From contig NQWY01033933.1 in the NCBI GenBank assembly GCA_019425655.1, positions 35,137 to 99,136 of the forward strand: 64,000 bases of DNA. The letters run 5' to 3'. This DNA is from Rhizophagus prolifer. Its lineage: Eukaryota > Glomeromycota > Glomeromycetes > Glomerales > Glomeraceae. The notes under the pieces were generated by a model. It did no database searches. It was not told the DNA's origin and saw only the letters and a list, made by a program, of their open reading frames with translations. The position numbers were made by a program, and so were the translations under genes. This document shows, in pieces, positions 36,491-47,950 of this stretch (position 1 is the stretch's first letter; each line of letters starts with the position of its first letter).

Positions 36491-36655
36491 AATTGTGCGG
36501 CACTGATTAAGTAACTGATGACATACTGAACGAATCATTGCAGTTGTGATCGGTACTTCTTTACCTTGGTCATTCAACATATAGCAGCTATTTACTGGCG
36601 TGCTTTCTAAAACATGTTTAAGACCGTTGCTAATTAAGTTTTCACTTACATTCAT
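36482..36655 (-). CDS. Small PA1571-like protein
   Basis: A 57-residue frame opens at 36655 with GAGGT seven bases upstream and closes inside the atfA terminator. The core, MLNDQGKEVPITTAMIRSVC, resembles the small PA1571 family of Pseudomonas and relatives, in which a (D)xxGxEVPIT motif is followed by a short helix. Function is unknown. No signal peptide or membrane segment is seen. Three cysteines are present. The good ribosome binding site and the motif make a real gene likely, although it is short. Confidence 0.65.
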   Translation of the reverse strand: MNVSENLISNGLKHVLESTPVNSCYMLNDQGKEVPITTAMIRSVCHQLLNQCRTIKK

Positions 36656-36796
36656 GGGTTATACCTCTTATTGTTTGCTAAGACGTTTTAAATAGGGAGA
36701 ACGTCTAGGGCTACTGTATGTAAGTAGTATTTAAAATTCATGAATGAAAGTAAAATTTCAGTTGTAACAAGGATTAAGCGATATCTTGTTACAACT

Positions 36797-38251
36797 TTAA
36801 CTTAAAATGATATCGTATTGCTCTTGCGTATATAAATTTTCAACCTGAAATTTAATAACTCTGTTGATAAAATGCTCTAAATCAGCCACTGCTGGGGCTT
36901 CTGCAGTTAATAATCGGTCAATCACCGATGGATGCGCAACAACAGTAAAGCCACTCGTAGACTCGAAAGCACGGGTATAACGTAATATCTCACGAAATAT
37001 TTCGTAACATACTGTCTCTGCTGTTTTGACAAAACCACGTCCTTGACACGTTGGACATGACTCACATAACAAGTGTTCGAGTGATTCACGCGTCCGTTTA
37101 CGCGTCATTTCTACCAAACCAAGTTCAGACACCTGAGTAATTTTGGTTTTCGCATGATCACGTTCAAGCATTTTTTCAAATTGACGCATCACCTCTTCAC
37201 GGTGAATCGCTTCTTGCATGTCGATAAAATCAATAATGATGATACCGCCCAGATTTCTTAGTCTGAGCTGACGTGCAATAACCTGAGTCGCTTCCATATT
37301 CGTCTTAAAGACTGTGTCTTCCAGACTACGACCACCAACATAAGAACCAGTATTCACATCAATGGTAGTCATGGCTTCAGTCTGGTCAATCATTAGATAA
37401 CCACCAGACTTTAGAGCAACACGGGTTTGTAACGCTTTTTGAATATCTTCTTCAACGTTATAAAGATCGAATAATGGGCGTTCACCTGGATAATGAATCA
37501 GGCGACTTTGCATATTCGGTACAAACTCATCTACAAATTCACGGAGTTTTCCATGAATCTCTCTCGAGTCGACATAAATTTTTGCAGTTTCTTCGCTTGC
37601 CAAATCACGAATAATTCGTTGTGGTAGCGGTAATTCTTCAAAAATTAAGGAAGGTACGGCAACATCAACTTGCTTACGCTGAATGTATTCCCATAACTTA
37701 CTGAGGTAACACATATCCTGCGCAATCTCAGCATCATCTACGCCTTCAGCAGCAGTACGTACAATCACACTCCCCGGTAGATTGTGCTCTGCCTGAATAC
37801 CTTCGATGATATTACGTAAGCGCTCACGTTCTTCTTCTGACTCAATACGCTGAGAAACCCCGATATGATTACCATATGGCATGAGAACTAAATAGCGAGA
37901 AGGAATTGAAAGATCAGTACTCAGGCGGGCGCCTTTTGTACCCAGCATATCTTTCATAACCTGAACGGTAAGCGTTTGTCCTGGATGAAGTAATTCAAAA
38001 ACGTTAGGCGTTGGTTGAGAACGAGGCCAAACCATATCATTAATATGTAAAAAGGCTGTTCTAGATAAACCGATATCAACAAAAGCCGCTTGCATACCAG
38101 GCAGTACACGAACAACTTTACCTTTGTAGATATTACCGACTAAACCACGTTTAACTGTACGTTCTACATACAGCTCATTAACAGTTCCATTTTCGATTAA
38201 TGCCACCCGACACTCCATAGGCGTGACATTAATAAGTAGTTCTTCTGACAT
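36797..38251 (-). CDS. rng: Ribonuclease G
   Basis: RNase G processes the 5' end of 16S rRNA and degrades some mRNAs. The 484-residue protein has an S1 RNA-binding domain at about 35-125 (GNIYKGKVVRVLPGMQAAFV). The RNase E/G catalytic core follows, with MTTIDVNTGSYVGGRSLED near residue 290 carrying metal-binding Asp and IIIIDFIDM near residue 335. The zinc-link CESCPTCQGRG lies near residue 395. I start at MSEELLINV (38251), the usual N-terminus. It lies 113 bases downstream of maf, as in the standard mreBCD-maf-rng order. Confidence 0.94.
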   Translation of the reverse strand: MSEELLINVTPMECRVALIENGTVNELYVERTVKRGLVGNIYKGKVVRVLPGMQAAFVDIGLSRTAFLHINDMVWPRSQPTPNVFELLHPGQTLTVQVMKDMLGTKGARLSTDLSIPSRYLVLMPYGNHIGVSQRIESEEERERLRNIIEGIQAEHNLPGSVIVRTAAEGVDDAEIAQDMCYLSKLWEYIQRKQVDVAVPSLIFEELPLPQRIIRDLASEETAKIYVDSREIHGKLREFVDEFVPNMQSRLIHYPGERPLFDLYNVEEDIQKALQTRVALKSGGYLMIDQTEAMTTIDVNTGSYVGGRSLEDTVFKTNMEATQVIARQLRLRNLGGIIIIDFIDMQEAIHREEVMRQFEKMLERDHAKTKITQVSELGLVEMTRKRTRESLEHLLCESCPTCQGRGFVKTAETVCYEIFREILRYTRAFESTSGFTVVAHPSVIDRLLTAEAPAVADLEHFINRVIKFQVENLYTQEQYDIILS

Positions 38252-38364
38252 ACATAAACTCAAAGCATTATAAAATTTTTATTAAAGAGTCAGAGAGACT
38301 GTTAACGTAGCTTTGTCCACTATTCATCGACAATGCAATTCAATCAAGAATTATCAACAACCCC

Positions 38365-38925
38365 TTATGTCTTCACTCTTTTGAATAACTGTGAAAATTC
38401 GTACAAAGGAAGTCCTACCACATTACTATAACTTCCTTGAATTTTGGGAATATATTGCGAAGCAATTCCTTGAATTGCATACGCACCGGCCTTCCCTACA
38501 GGTTCTCCTGTGGCCCAATAGTCTTCCATATCTTGTGTACTTAAGGCCGCAAATTCAACTTGTGTTTGCACCACCTGACTCAAGATTTGCTGCTGTGTCG
38601 CAATACAAATTCCGGAAAACACATCATGCCAACGGCCAGATAATTGTTTCCAAATTTCAAAGGCATGCTGTTTTGAGTCAGGTTTACCAATAATCTGACC
38701 ATCAAGCCCAAGACTTGTATCGGCCGCAATAACCACGGCATCTGGAAAAATATTTAATACGGCTTGGGCTTTTTCTCTAGCTAAACGCTCAACATATTGA
38801 TAAACCAGCTCACCGTCATGAACAGATTCATCAATATCAGGGCTATAAATTTCAAAAGCTAAACCCAACTGCTGCAACAACTCTCTCCGACGCGGAGAAC
38901 TGGAAGCTAAAACTAAATGCGCCAT
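38365..38925 (-). CDS. maf: Maf-type nucleoside triphosphate pyrophosphatase
   Basis: Maf proteins hydrolyse dTTP/UTP or modified nucleotides and were first linked to septum formation. The 186-residue product has LASSSPRRRELLQQLG at the N-terminus, VIAADTSLGLDGQIIGKP near residue 66, and the YaYAIQG-like GKAGAYAIQG near residue 150. These match the YhdE (dTTP/UTP) subgroup. I use ATG 38925, since the longer frame reads through mreD. The start overlaps the mreD end by 13 bases, which indicates translational coupling. Confidence 0.92.
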   Translation of the reverse strand: MAHLVLASSSPRRRELLQQLGLAFEIYSPDIDESVHDGELVYQYVERLAREKAQAVLNIFPDAVVIAADTSLGLDGQIIGKPDSKQHAFEIWKQLSGRWHDVFSGICIATQQQILSQVVQTQVEFAALSTQDMEDYWATGEPVGKAGAYAIQGIASQYIPKIQGSYSNVVGLPLYEFSQLFKRVKT

Positions 38926-39404
38926 TTTGCTAAACAATAATAAACTACTGGCCAAGTTAGAACACTGGTCATTAATGGTTGCCAATGGCGAGCAATTGAG
39001 AAGTGAGTACCTCCCATGGTTTGGGTCACCCACATAAAGGCTAAATGAGCAATAATAACCAAAGTGGCAATTGTCCATAAATTACCGAAAGTCAAAATAC
39101 GACGCTCGCGTATTAAAAACCGGGTAACAAAGGTAACAATAACAAAGCTCAGTGCATTTAGTCCTAATGGAGCATCAAGTAGTAAGTCTGTAAAAAGCCC
39201 CATACCAAATGCAAACCATACTCCACACCATGTTGGTTGGCAAACGACCCAAAACAACATGATCATAAGCATGAACAATGGTCGCCAGCCAGAAATATCA
39301 TAGGACAACGGGTAAACCATGAGTACTGAACCCACGATTACAGAGAGTATAATTACCCATAATGGATCATTACGCTTCTCACGTTTCAATTTAGCGATCG
39401 GCAT
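38913..39404 (-). CDS. mreD: Rod shape-determining protein MreD
   Basis: MreD is a small inner-membrane part of the elongation complex. The 163-residue product has about five membrane helices and a short basic N-terminus. The family signature LLLDAPLGLNALSF lies near residue 73. AAGGAG precedes the ATG. The start overlaps the mreC end by 14 bases and the end overlaps maf by 13, so the operon is tightly coupled. Low sequence conservation is normal for MreD. The genomic position confirms the call. Confidence 0.92.
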   Translation of the reverse strand: MPIAKLKREKRNDPLWVIILSVIVGSVLMVYPLSYDISGWRPLFMLMIMLFWVVCQPTWCGVWFAFGMGLFTDLLLDAPLGLNALSFVIVTFVTRFLIRERRILTFGNLWTIATLVIIAHLAFMWVTQTMGGTHFSIARHWQPLMTSVLTWPVVYYCLAKWRI

Positions 39405-40248
39405 ATGGCTGCTCCTTCGCTAATGAGTCTGAGAAAAGTACAATAACATGATGCCCCGTTGCGAGCTGAGCAGCTGGAGTAATATCAATTTCCGCAAACT
39501 CACCTGAATTATGACGGCGAATTTTAGCTACTGTACCCACTGCGTAACCTGCTGGAAAATGCTCACCTAAGCCAGAACTCAGGACTTTATCGCCAACCTG
39601 AATATTTGCACTGGTTGGAACATATTCCATTTTCAAGCGACCTAAATCGCCAGTACCAGAAACAATCGCCCGCATACCTGTACGCTCTAGACGAACAGAT
39701 AGTGAATGCTCTTTATCAGAAAGTAACATCACACGTGAACTATGAGGGTACACATTAATAATTTGCCCCATAATCCCTTTATCATCTAGAACCGTTTGAC
39801 CAACCTTAAGATGATCCATTGAACCACGGTTAATAATGATGATATGACGCAGCGGATCTGCATCTGTTCCAATTACTTCAGCAATTTCCATACGACCATC
39901 AATAATTAATGGTGTATCAAGTAAGCCGCGTAATCGGGTATTTTCAGCAGACAGTTCTGACAGCTTCTGCAAACGAACCTGAGCCTGTAACAGCTCAGCC
40001 TGCATTGCAGTGTTTTCACGGCGCAGTTGTGTTTCAGATTTAGTTTGTTGATTCAGCCATTCTCTCGACAGTACCGGATAACTTGCAAGCGCATAAATTG
40101 GGTTATATGCAGCGTACAAGACATCCCTTGCTGGCTGAATTACATAAGGCATACGCCAATCAAAGAAAAGCACAACCAAGCATGTAATGACCGCAATAAT
40201 GAACGAGCGGAAAGATGGCGGCTGTCTTGAAAAAATATTCGGTTGCAC
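39391..40248 (-). CDS. mreC: Rod shape-determining protein MreC
   Basis: MreC links cytoplasmic MreB with periplasmic wall synthases. The 285-residue protein has one membrane helix at about 15-35, a coiled coil at about 65-105 (the ENTAMQAELLQAQVRLQKL region) and a C-terminal beta-rich periplasmic domain (VIGTDADPLRHIIIINRGS onward). The start is GTG at 40248, with AAGGATTAGG upstream. Seventeen bases separate it from the mreB stop. Length is typical of gammaproteobacterial MreC without a long C-terminal tail. Confidence 0.93.
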   Translation of the reverse strand: MQPNIFSRQPPSFRSFIIAVITCLVVLFFDWRMPYVIQPARDVLYAAYNPIYALASYPVLSREWLNQQTKSETQLRRENTAMQAELLQAQVRLQKLSELSAENTRLRGLLDTPLIIDGRMEIAEVIGTDADPLRHIIIINRGSMDHLKVGQTVLDDKGIMGQIINVYPHSSRVMLLSDKEHSLSVRLERTGMRAIVSGTGDLGRLKMEYVPTSANIQVGDKVLSSGLGEHFPAGYAVGTVAKIRRHNSGEFAEIDITPAAQLATGHHVIVLFSDSLAKEQPYADR

Positions 40249-40264
40249 CGCCTAATCCTTAAAC

Positions 40265-41314
<1,050 letters not shown>

Positions 41315-41438
41315 TCAGTTAAACTTTCATGTGGATGCAAGGTGGCAACTTTAAACTAAATGTGATGATTTGAACAAGTCAATCGCTTATTATAACGCAC
41401 GATATTTTGAAATTTTTTAATACTGATTAGGTGATGTT

Positions 41439-41753
41439 ATGTCTACATCGGATGCACAGCATTCAGCAGATTTAAATGCACAAACAGTTTCAGCAATCGC
41501 CAATCTTGCTCGATTGTCGCTCAATGATACGCAATCTGCTGAATATGCTCAAAGTCTAAATAAAATTTTAGGCATGATGGAAACCTTAAAAGGCATTGAT
41601 ACGGAAGGCGTAGAACCTTTGAAGAGTCCTTTTGACAATCCTCAACCTTTACGTGCTGATGTGGTAACTGAAAGTAATCATCGAGATGAATACCAAGCTG
41701 TTGCACCTGCAACTCAAGATGGTTTGTATCTTGTTCCTCGCGTGATTGAATAA
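41439..41753 (+). CDS. gatC: Aspartyl/glutamyl-tRNA amidotransferase subunit C
   Basis: GatC stabilises GatA and bridges it to GatB in the amidotransferase that makes Gln-tRNA and/or Asn-tRNA from mischarged precursors. The 104-residue protein has the characteristic [20 protein letters not shown] and [21 protein letters not shown] slightly longer N-terminus than usual is present ([13 protein letters not shown]). AGGTGA precedes the ATG. It is the first gene of gatCAB, with gatA 53 bases downstream. Confidence 0.94.
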   Translation: MSTSDAQHSADLNAQTVSAIANLARLSLNDTQSAEYAQSLNKILGMMETLKGIDTEGVEPLKSPFDNPQPLRADVVTESNHRDEYQAVAPATQDGLYLVPRVIE

Positions 41754-41806
41754 CTTTTAGTCAATTAATCCATCTTCCCAATTTTGAATGTAAAGAAATT
41801 TTACTC

Positions 41807-43285
41807 ATGACTGATTTACATCGCTTATCAATTCGTGAACTTGCTGAAGGCTTAAGCCAAGCGAAGTTTTCATCTCGCGAATTGACTGAACACTATTTAA
41901 AACGTATTGCTAAAATTGACCCACTGGTAAAAAGCTATGTGACGGTTACACCTGAACAAGCGCTTGCTGAAGCCGACGCAGCCGATGCAGCTTTAAAAGC
42001 GGGTAATGCAACTGCTTTAACGGGTATTCCACTTGCTCATAAGGATATTTTTTGTACCAAAGGCATTAAAACAACTGCGGGTTCAAAAATATTAGACAAC
42101 TTCATCTCTCCTTACGATGCAACTGTTGTTGAAAAAACTAAAGCAGCTGGTCTTGTCACTTTAGGTAAAGTGAACATGGATGAGTTTGCGATGGGCTCAA
42201 CTTCTGAAAGCTCATATGTAGGCGCAACAAGTAACCCATGGGCGCTTGACCACGTTCCTGGTGGCTCATCAGGTGGCTCTGCTGCGGCTGTAGCAGCTGA
42301 TTTAGCACCTTTTGCTACAGGTACTGATACAGGTGGCTCAATTCGCCAACCTGCCTCTTTCTGTGGCTTAACAGGCTTAAAACCGACCTATGGTCGTGTA
42401 TCTCGTTTCGGGATCATTGCTTATGCATCATCTTTAGACCAAGCGGGTCCAATGGCACGCTCTGCTGAAGACTGTGCTTACTTGATGAACGTAATGGCAG
42501 GTCACGATGCAAAAGACTCGACTTCGGTTAAAAAGGAAGTTGATGACTACGTTGCAAACTTGAATAACACATCTGTAAAAGGCTTACGTATTGGTATTCC
42601 TAAACAGTACTTTAACGTTGCAGGCTTAGATGCTGACGTAAAAGCACGTGTTGAAGAGTCTTTGAAAAAGCTTGAAGAAATGGGTGCAACACTTGTTGAG
42701 ATCGATCTCAACATGACTGAAGCTTATGTACCGACGTATTACCTGATTGCGCCAGCGGAAGCATCTTCTAACTTGTCACGTTACGATGGCGTTCGTTACG
42801 GCTACCGCTGTGAAAACCCAGCAGACTTGATGGATCTTTACAAACGCTCTCGTTCAGAAGGCTTTGGTCCAGAAGTTCAACGTCGTATTTTGATTGGTAC
42901 ATACGCGCTTTCTGCGGGTTATTACGATGCTTACTATGTAAAAGCACAAAAAGTACGTCGTTTAATTCAACAAGACTTCTTAAAAGCATTTGAAAATGTA
43001 GATGTGATTGCGGCTCCTGCTGCTCCAACAACTGCATATAAAATTGGTGCGAACTTAAGCCCAACTGAAATGTATTTAGGCGATATCTATACACTTGCAG
43101 TGAACTTAGCAGGCTTACCAGCGATTAATGCTCCTGTTGGTTTTGATAAAGACAGCTTACCTGTAGGCTTACAGTTAATTGGTAACTACTGGTCAGAATC
43201 GCAATTATTGTCGATTGTTCATCAATACCAACAAAATACCGATTTCCATACTCAACGTGCGGCAATTGCTGAGGAGAATGCATAA
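41807..43285 (+). CDS. gatA: Aspartyl/glutamyl-tRNA amidotransferase subunit A
   Basis: GatA is the glutaminase subunit that supplies ammonia. The 492-residue protein carries the amidase signature. The catalytic Lys is in [13 protein letters not shown] near residue 76. [20 protein letters not shown] near residue 150 and [16 protein letters not shown] near residue 172 contain the two catalytic Ser. The Ser-cisSer-Lys triad is intact and length is normal. The stop codon shares one base with the gatB start (TAATG), which couples translation. Confidence 0.97.
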   Translation: MTDLHRLSIRELAEGLSQAKFSSRELTEHYLKRIAKIDPLVKSYVTVTPEQALAEADAADAALKAGNATALTGIPLAHKDIFCTKGIKTTAGSKILDNFISPYDATVVEKTKAAGLVTLGKVNMDEFAMGSTSESSYVGATSNPWALDHVPGGSSGGSAAAVAADLAPFATGTDTGGSIRQPASFCGLTGLKPTYGRVSRFGIIAYASSLDQAGPMARSAEDCAYLMNVMAGHDAKDSTSVKKEVDDYVANLNNTSVKGLRIGIPKQYFNVAGLDADVKARVEESLKKLEEMGATLVEIDLNMTEAYVPTYYLIAPAEASSNLSRYDGVRYGYRCENPADLMDLYKRSRSEGFGPEVQRRILIGTYALSAGYYDAYYVKAQKVRRLIQQDFLKAFENVDVIAAPAAPTTAYKIGANLSPTEMYLGDIYTLAVNLAGLPAINAPVGFDKDSLPVGLQLIGNYWSESQLLSIVHQYQQNTDFHTQRAAIAEENA

Positions 43286-44754
43286 TGGCTGAAGCTCAAA
43301 AGTTGAAACTGATTGACGGTTGGGAAGTCGTTATTGGTATCGAGATTCACACTCAGCTTGCAACCAATTCTAAAATTTTCTCTGGTTCATCGACTGAATT
43401 TGGTCAAGACCCAAATACACAAGCGAGCCTTGTAGACTTGGCTATGCCGGGTGTACTCCCTGTTTTAAATGAAAAAGTAGTTGATCTTGCTATTCGCTTT
43501 GGTTTGGGTATCGATGCCTACATCGACCAAGCTTCAGTATTTGCGCGTAAAAACTACTTCTACCCTGACTCACCAAAAGGCTATCAAATTAGCCAAATGG
43601 ATAACCCGATTGTGGGCTTGGGTCATATCGACATTCAACTTGAAGATGGTACGACTAAACGTATTGGCGTAACTCGTGCTCATCTTGAAGAAGATGCGGG
43701 TAAATCTGTACATGACCAATTTGAAGGCATGTCTGGCATTGACTTAAACCGTGCTGGTACTCCTTTGCTTGAAATCGTTTCTGAACCAGACATGCGTTCG
43801 GTTGAGGAAGCGGTTGCTTATATCAAAGCGATTCACACATTAGTACGTTGGTTAGGTATTTCTGACGGCAACATGGCAGAAGGTTCATTCCGTGCGGACT
43901 GTAACGTGTCTTTACGCCGTCCAGGCCAACCTTTTGGTACACGCTGTGAGCTTAAAAACCTCAACTCATTCCGTTTCATTGAGCAAGCAATCAATGTTGA
44001 AATTGAACGCCAAATGGAAATTTTGGAATGGGGCGGTGAGATTGACCAAGAAACTCGTTTGTTTGATCCAAACAAAATGGAAACGCGTTCAATGCGTTCT
44101 AAAGAAGAAGCGAACGATTACCGCTACTTCCCAGATCCAGACTTATTACCCGTGATTATTGCAGATGAGCAAATCGAAGCTGCTCGCGCTGCTCTCCCAG
44201 AGCTTCCTGCTGCACGTCGTGCACGCTTTATCGCAGACTTTGGTGTAACTGAGTACGATGCTCACGTACTTACGCTCTCACGCGAAATGGCCGACTTCTA
44301 TGAAGCTGTTGTGGCTGCTGCTGGCGGTGCGAAGCAAGGTAAAGTATCTGCAAACTGGGTAATGGGCGAATTCTCAGGTGCTTTAAACAAAGCAGGCCTA
44401 GATTTGGCTGACTCACCTGTTTCTGCTGAACAGCTTGGTGGCATGATTGCACGCATTGTTGATAACACCATTAGCGGTAAAATTGCTAAACAAGTCTTTG
44501 GCTTTATGTGGGAATCGGAAGGTAAATCTGCCGATGACATTATTGCAGAAAAAGGCTTAAAGCAAGAAACCGACACAGGTGCAATTGAAGCAATCATTAA
44601 AGAAGTACTTGCAGCCAATGAAAAAATGGTTGAAGAGTACAAGTCTGGTAAAGAAAAAGCCTTTAACGGTCTTGTTGGTCAAGTCATGAAAGCTTCTAAG
44701 GGTAAAGCCAACCCTGCTCAAGTAAATGAATTAATGAAAAAGTTAATTGGTTAA
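43285..44754 (+). CDS. gatB: Aspartyl/glutamyl-tRNA amidotransferase subunit B
   Basis: GatB binds the mischarged tRNA, activates the Glu/Asp carboxylate and completes amide transfer. The 489-residue protein shows [20 protein letters not shown] near residue 14, [14 protein letters not shown] near residue 90 and [15 protein letters not shown] near residue 226. A C-terminal helical YqeY-like tail ends [10 protein letters not shown]. The ATG overlaps the gatA stop. A terminator closes the operon. Length and motifs are complete. Confidence 0.97.
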   Translation: MAEAQKLKLIDGWEVVIGIEIHTQLATNSKIFSGSSTEFGQDPNTQASLVDLAMPGVLPVLNEKVVDLAIRFGLGIDAYIDQASVFARKNYFYPDSPKGYQISQMDNPIVGLGHIDIQLEDGTTKRIGVTRAHLEEDAGKSVHDQFEGMSGIDLNRAGTPLLEIVSEPDMRSVEEAVAYIKAIHTLVRWLGISDGNMAEGSFRADCNVSLRRPGQPFGTRCELKNLNSFRFIEQAINVEIERQMEILEWGGEIDQETRLFDPNKMETRSMRSKEEANDYRYFPDPDLLPVIIADEQIEAARAALPELPAARRARFIADFGVTEYDAHVLTLSREMADFYEAVVAAAGGAKQGKVSANWVMGEFSGALNKAGLDLADSPVSAEQLGGMIARIVDNTISGKIAKQVFGFMWESEGKSADDIIAEKGLKQETDTGAIEAIIKEVLAANEKMVEEYKSGKEKAFNGLVGQVMKASKGKANPAQVNELMKKLIG

Positions 44755-44771
44755 ACCAATCTAGCTTTTAG

Positions 44772-44798
44772 AAAAACCCGCTTTAGAGCGGGTTTTTA
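44772..44798 (+). terminator. Intrinsic terminator after gatB
   Basis: AAAACCCGCT / AGCGGGTTTT stem with a T-run, 17 bases past the gatB stop. Confidence 0.9.
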
Positions 44799-44863
44799 TA
44801 TATTTTGAAATGCAATGAATCCACAATAATTTTTAAGCTAAAACTATGCTGAACAGGTTACTC

Positions 44864-45328
44864 ATGATAAATAAATTACTTATTACTGCTTCTTTATTGT
44901 TAATAAACTCGACACTTTTTGCTCAAACGGTTCAAGTCCCAAAGAGTGAAGTAGCATCTATTTTTAAAGCTGCAAATTTCAAAAAAACAAAACATGGCTG
45001 GAAAGGTAACTGTGATACTGGTGAAATTATTATTTATAAAGATTTAAATGGTGATGGTCATAAAGATGCAGTTATTCAAGATAGTAGCAGTATGTGTTAT
45101 GGCAATACAGGGGTTGGCTACTATATTGTTTCACAGCAAAAAGACGGTCGATGGAAAAAACTATTTAGCGACTCTGGCCTTCCCACCTTTTTGAAAACTA
45201 AAGGCAAAGATGGCTGGCCTGATATTGAAAATGGGGGGCCAGGCTTCTGTTTTCCTATTTATCGATGGAATGGTAAGGAATACATTCTTAACCGTCGTGA
45301 ATATGAAGGTAAAGCTTGTGAGTTATAA
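44864..45328 (+). CDS. Uncharacterised exported protein
   Basis: The 154-residue product starts with a signal peptide (MINKLLITASLLLINS, cleavage near LFAQ). The mature part of about 130 residues has IIIYKDLNGDGHKDAVIQD near residue 65, an FG-GAP/EF-hand-like Asp loop. Four cysteines are spread along it and could form disulfides. I start at 44864, where AGG lies six bases upstream, rather than at 44846. No family name is certain. It is alone between two terminators. It is probably a periplasmic calcium-binding-like or lysozyme-inhibitor-like small protein, but that is speculation. Confidence 0.72.
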   Translation: MINKLLITASLLLINSTLFAQTVQVPKSEVASIFKAANFKKTKHGWKGNCDTGEIIIYKDLNGDGHKDAVIQDSSSMCYGNTGVGYYIVSQQKDGRWKKLFSDSGLPTFLKTKGKDGWPDIENGGPGFCFPIYRWNGKEYILNRREYEGKACEL

Positions 45329-45348
45329 AAAGCAGACCCCATAAATTT

Positions 45349-45376
45349 AAAAGCCTCGTTTTATCGAGGCTTTTTT
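45349..45376 (+). terminator. Intrinsic terminator
   Basis: AAAAGCCTCG / CGAGGCTTTT stem with a T-run, 20 bases past the exported-protein stop. Confidence 0.9.
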
Positions 45377-45496
45377 ATATCACTTACGAAACATTCTTCG
45401 ACTAAAGAATGAGCTTTTTCCTAAAAATCACACTACCGTTATGCTAATTTAAATTAAAAATAGAAATCACTTATATTTTAAAAAGAGGGATAAATC

Positions 45497-46075
45497 ATGT
45501 CTAAAAAGATTTTAATGTTAGTCGGTGACTATGCCGAAGACTATGAAACTATGGTTCCTTTTCAGTTCTTAACAGGTTTAGGTTATACCGTGCATGCTGT
45601 TTGCCCGAATAAAAAGAATGGTGACCATATTGCGACAGCTATTCATGATTTTGAAGGCGAACAAACTTATAGCGAAAAACGAGGCCACAACTTTGCAATT
45701 AACTATGATTTTGATGCCGTTAATACCGAAGACTATGTAGGCCTAGTCATTCCAGGTGGTCGTGCACCAGAATATTTACGTATGAATGAACGTGTTGTCG
45801 AAATTGTACGTGAGTTCGATCGAGTGAAAAAACCAATTGCAGCCGTATGCCATGGCGCTCAGTTACTTGCTGCAGCAGACATTTTAAAAGGCCGCCTCTG
45901 TTCTGCTTATCCAGCATGTGCTGTCGAAGTAAAACTCGCAGGTGGTCAATATGCAGATATTGCTGTAACTGATGCTGTTACAGATGGACATTTAGTAACT
46001 GCACCAGCTTGGCCTGCACATCCAGCTTGGTTAGCACAATTTGTGAAAGTTTTAGGCGCTACGATTACGATCTAA
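45497..46075 (+). CDS. DJ-1/PfpI family protein
   Basis: The 192-residue cytosolic protein has the DJ-1/PfpI fold signatures. [16 protein letters not shown] lies near the N-terminus with the active-site acid. [14 protein letters not shown] lies near residue 80. [19 protein letters not shown] near residue 112 has the nucleophilic Cys. It resembles class I glutamine-amidotransferase-like YhbO/PfpI stress proteins, reported as deglycases or glyoxalases. An AGAGGGATAAATC ribosome site precedes the ATG. It is a single-gene unit, flanked by terminators. It is a distant relative of HchA at 23 kb. Confidence 0.88.
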   Translation: MSKKILMLVGDYAEDYETMVPFQFLTGLGYTVHAVCPNKKNGDHIATAIHDFEGEQTYSEKRGHNFAINYDFDAVNTEDYVGLVIPGGRAPEYLRMNERVVEIVREFDRVKKPIAAVCHGAQLLAAADILKGRLCSAYPACAVEVKLAGGQYADIAVTDAVTDGHLVTAPAWPAHPAWLAQFVKVLGATITI

Positions 46076-46098
46076 ATAAATCACTTTATCCCGTATAC

Positions 46099-46132
46099 AA
46101 TAAAGCCTGCACTTAAATAGCAGGCTTTATTA
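46099..46132. terminator. Bidirectional terminator
   Basis: AATAAAGCCTGC / GCAGGCTTTATT perfect stem between the convergent DJ-1 gene and the exported-protein gene. Confidence 0.8.
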
Positions 46133-46154
46133 CTAAGGTAGAAAACTAGATTTT

Positions 46155-46673
46155 TTATCTTGTAATTCCTAATTTATTCCAAATCTCTGGCGTTAAAAAC
46201 GTTGTCACCAATTTGTTTAGGTCGATATAGCGCAATGTGCCCTGCAACTGTTGTTTAACGGCTGGGTCTTTAACAATATCTTCACCAGCATTCTGACCTA
46301 ACTGTTGGAAAGCTTCTCCAACAGCCTTAACACCTTCTGCCTTAATCACAGCTTTAGTTTGGGTAGAACATTGCTCTACAATCACGCGTTGTAAAACCTG
46401 AGCCAGTTTTTGGTCTAACTGGTCTTTTTGCTCAGGTGTTACATTACTAAATGCTTTTAAATCGGGATGAGCTGCTAAAGCCGTAAATGTCCACTGAAGC
46501 ACCGTGGTTTTATCTGAAGCTGTTGTTGCTTTAACCAGACAATCACTGAGCTGATCGACTGTTGGACCCGCCATTGCAATTTGTGTTGTGCCTAGTACAG
46601 CCGCCGCCACACATATTGAACGACTCAGATGTGAAAACTTATGGCGAGCAATAGCGTAAAGATGACGTGACAT
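46155..46673 (-). CDS. Uncharacterised exported protein
   Basis: The frame from ATG 46673 gives 172 residues with a signal peptide that has an unusually long n-region (MSRHLYAIARHKFSHLSRS), then a hydrophobic stretch ending near QIAMAG. The mature part is helical, with two cysteines (DCLVKATT and EQCSTQTK) and no motif I recognise. An alternative start lies at 46694. It appears to be transcribed downstream of the DUF1176 gene, 62 bases away. Function unknown, periplasmic location likely. Confidence 0.72.
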   Translation of the reverse strand: MSRHLYAIARHKFSHLSRSICVAAAVLGTTQIAMAGPTVDQLSDCLVKATTASDKTTVLQWTFTALAAHPDLKAFSNVTPEQKDQLDQKLAQVLQRVIVEQCSTQTKAVIKAEGVKAVGEAFQQLGQNAGEDIVKDPAVKQQLQGTLRYIDLNKLVTTFLTPEIWNKLGITR

Positions 46674-46756
46674 AGGTCTAGCTCCAATAAACAATCTGTT
46701 CTTTTTATCACAGAGTCACCAAAGTTACCTGTTATGACTCTGTAACCGCAAAGTAG

Positions 46757-47824
46757 TTATTTCACCACAGACTCTATTCGATCAAGCTCCCACACCCCAC
46801 CTGCTGCCAAGCCTTTACACATCCCTGTCCACATATCCTTAGTATGCACAAAGCTCTTGCCATCCCACACCCATTCTTCACTTGCCCAGCAGTCTCCAAT
46901 ACCTCGTCCCTTTTGAGAACTGCTGATCATACCGCTATCGAAATCTGAAGCAGACTCGGTCACAAACGTTGCCTTACCATTTAAAGACTCATCGAGCACC
47001 CAAGCCCCATACCCTTCGTTATAAGCTCCTCGCCAACACAATGTAGTCGCTAGAACTTTTTGATTGGTTAGTTTATATAGGTCAATTTCTTGTGGTTCAG
47101 CTCCATCACTATTACCGCCATACACTCCCTCGCAAAAGCCGTCTTCTTTCGGATTCGGTTTAGCTGCCATCAGACTACGGTATATTGCTTGGTACTGTTT
47201 ACTTTTTGGCTGTAAAGTTAAGTAAGGTTTGGTTGCCGTCTTAATACGTTTTACAACTAGTTTTGTCTCAGGCATCAGCACTTGATTTTCATTGGCACTG
47301 CCCTTTTTGACTAAAGCACCAACAGTCCCAATACGCTTCTGAAAATCATCCATTTTTAATAACACAGCGGTCATTCCTTCATCGGAAATTTTCCATTCAT
47401 GTTGCGCATTTTTAAATGTAATTTCAGTTTTTTGCTTAGATTGCTGTAGTAGAGCATTGGTTTGTAAGCTACTTAGTTTACCCATAATTGGCAGCTCAGT
47501 GCCATCTACAACCACAAGCCCTAAATCTTTGCCATTGATATAAAAATGGATATTTTTAAGCTGATTTGCAGGCATGCTTTGTTCATAGTCAGACAAAGCA
47601 AACTCAACTTGCACAGGTTGTTTTGGCCCTGCTTTACGCGTTATTAAAATTGAAGCTGGATTATCACCATTGTCTTCATTTTGATAGCCAGCAGCCTTAC
47701 AAGTACCCGTATTACTACAATAGATTTCCCACTCTTGATGAGAAAATGAAATGCCTTTAATGTCTTGAGCAAAACTATAAGAACTTATTGCTGCTAAACA
47801 GCAAATTGAAAGTATATTTTTCAT
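46757..47824 (-). CDS. DUF1176 domain protein, exported
   Basis: The 355-residue protein has a signal peptide (MKNILSICCLAAISSYSFAQ). A DUF1176-type body begins ISFSHQEWEIYCSNTGTCKAAGY and contains several cysteines and ILITRKAGPKQPVQVEF. The C-terminal part has SDFDSGMISSSQKGRGIGDC and WVWDGKSFVHTKDMWTGMC, typical of the family. Function is unknown. The context of exported proteins suggests a periplasmic role. It is divergent from another exported protein at 47951. Confidence 0.85.
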   Translation of the reverse strand: MKNILSICCLAAISSYSFAQDIKGISFSHQEWEIYCSNTGTCKAAGYQNEDNGDNPASILITRKAGPKQPVQVEFALSDYEQSMPANQLKNIHFYINGKDLGLVVVDGTELPIMGKLSSLQTNALLQQSKQKTEITFKNAQHEWKISDEGMTAVLLKMDDFQKRIGTVGALVKKGSANENQVLMPETKLVVKRIKTATKPYLTLQPKSKQYQAIYRSLMAAKPNPKEDGFCEGVYGGNSDGAEPQEIDLYKLTNQKVLATTLCWRGAYNEGYGAWVLDESLNGKATFVTESASDFDSGMISSSQKGRGIGDCWASEEWVWDGKSFVHTKDMWTGMCKGLAAGGVWELDRIESVVK

Positions 47825-47950
47825 TTTTCCATATCTCTATAAATCTGTTTTTATTATGAAATTAAAAACAGTTTTCAATTTTGAATTACCTTATAGTTTA
47901 AAAGAATATGTTAGATTTATATAAGATTTTAAATTGATTACTTTCTAAAA

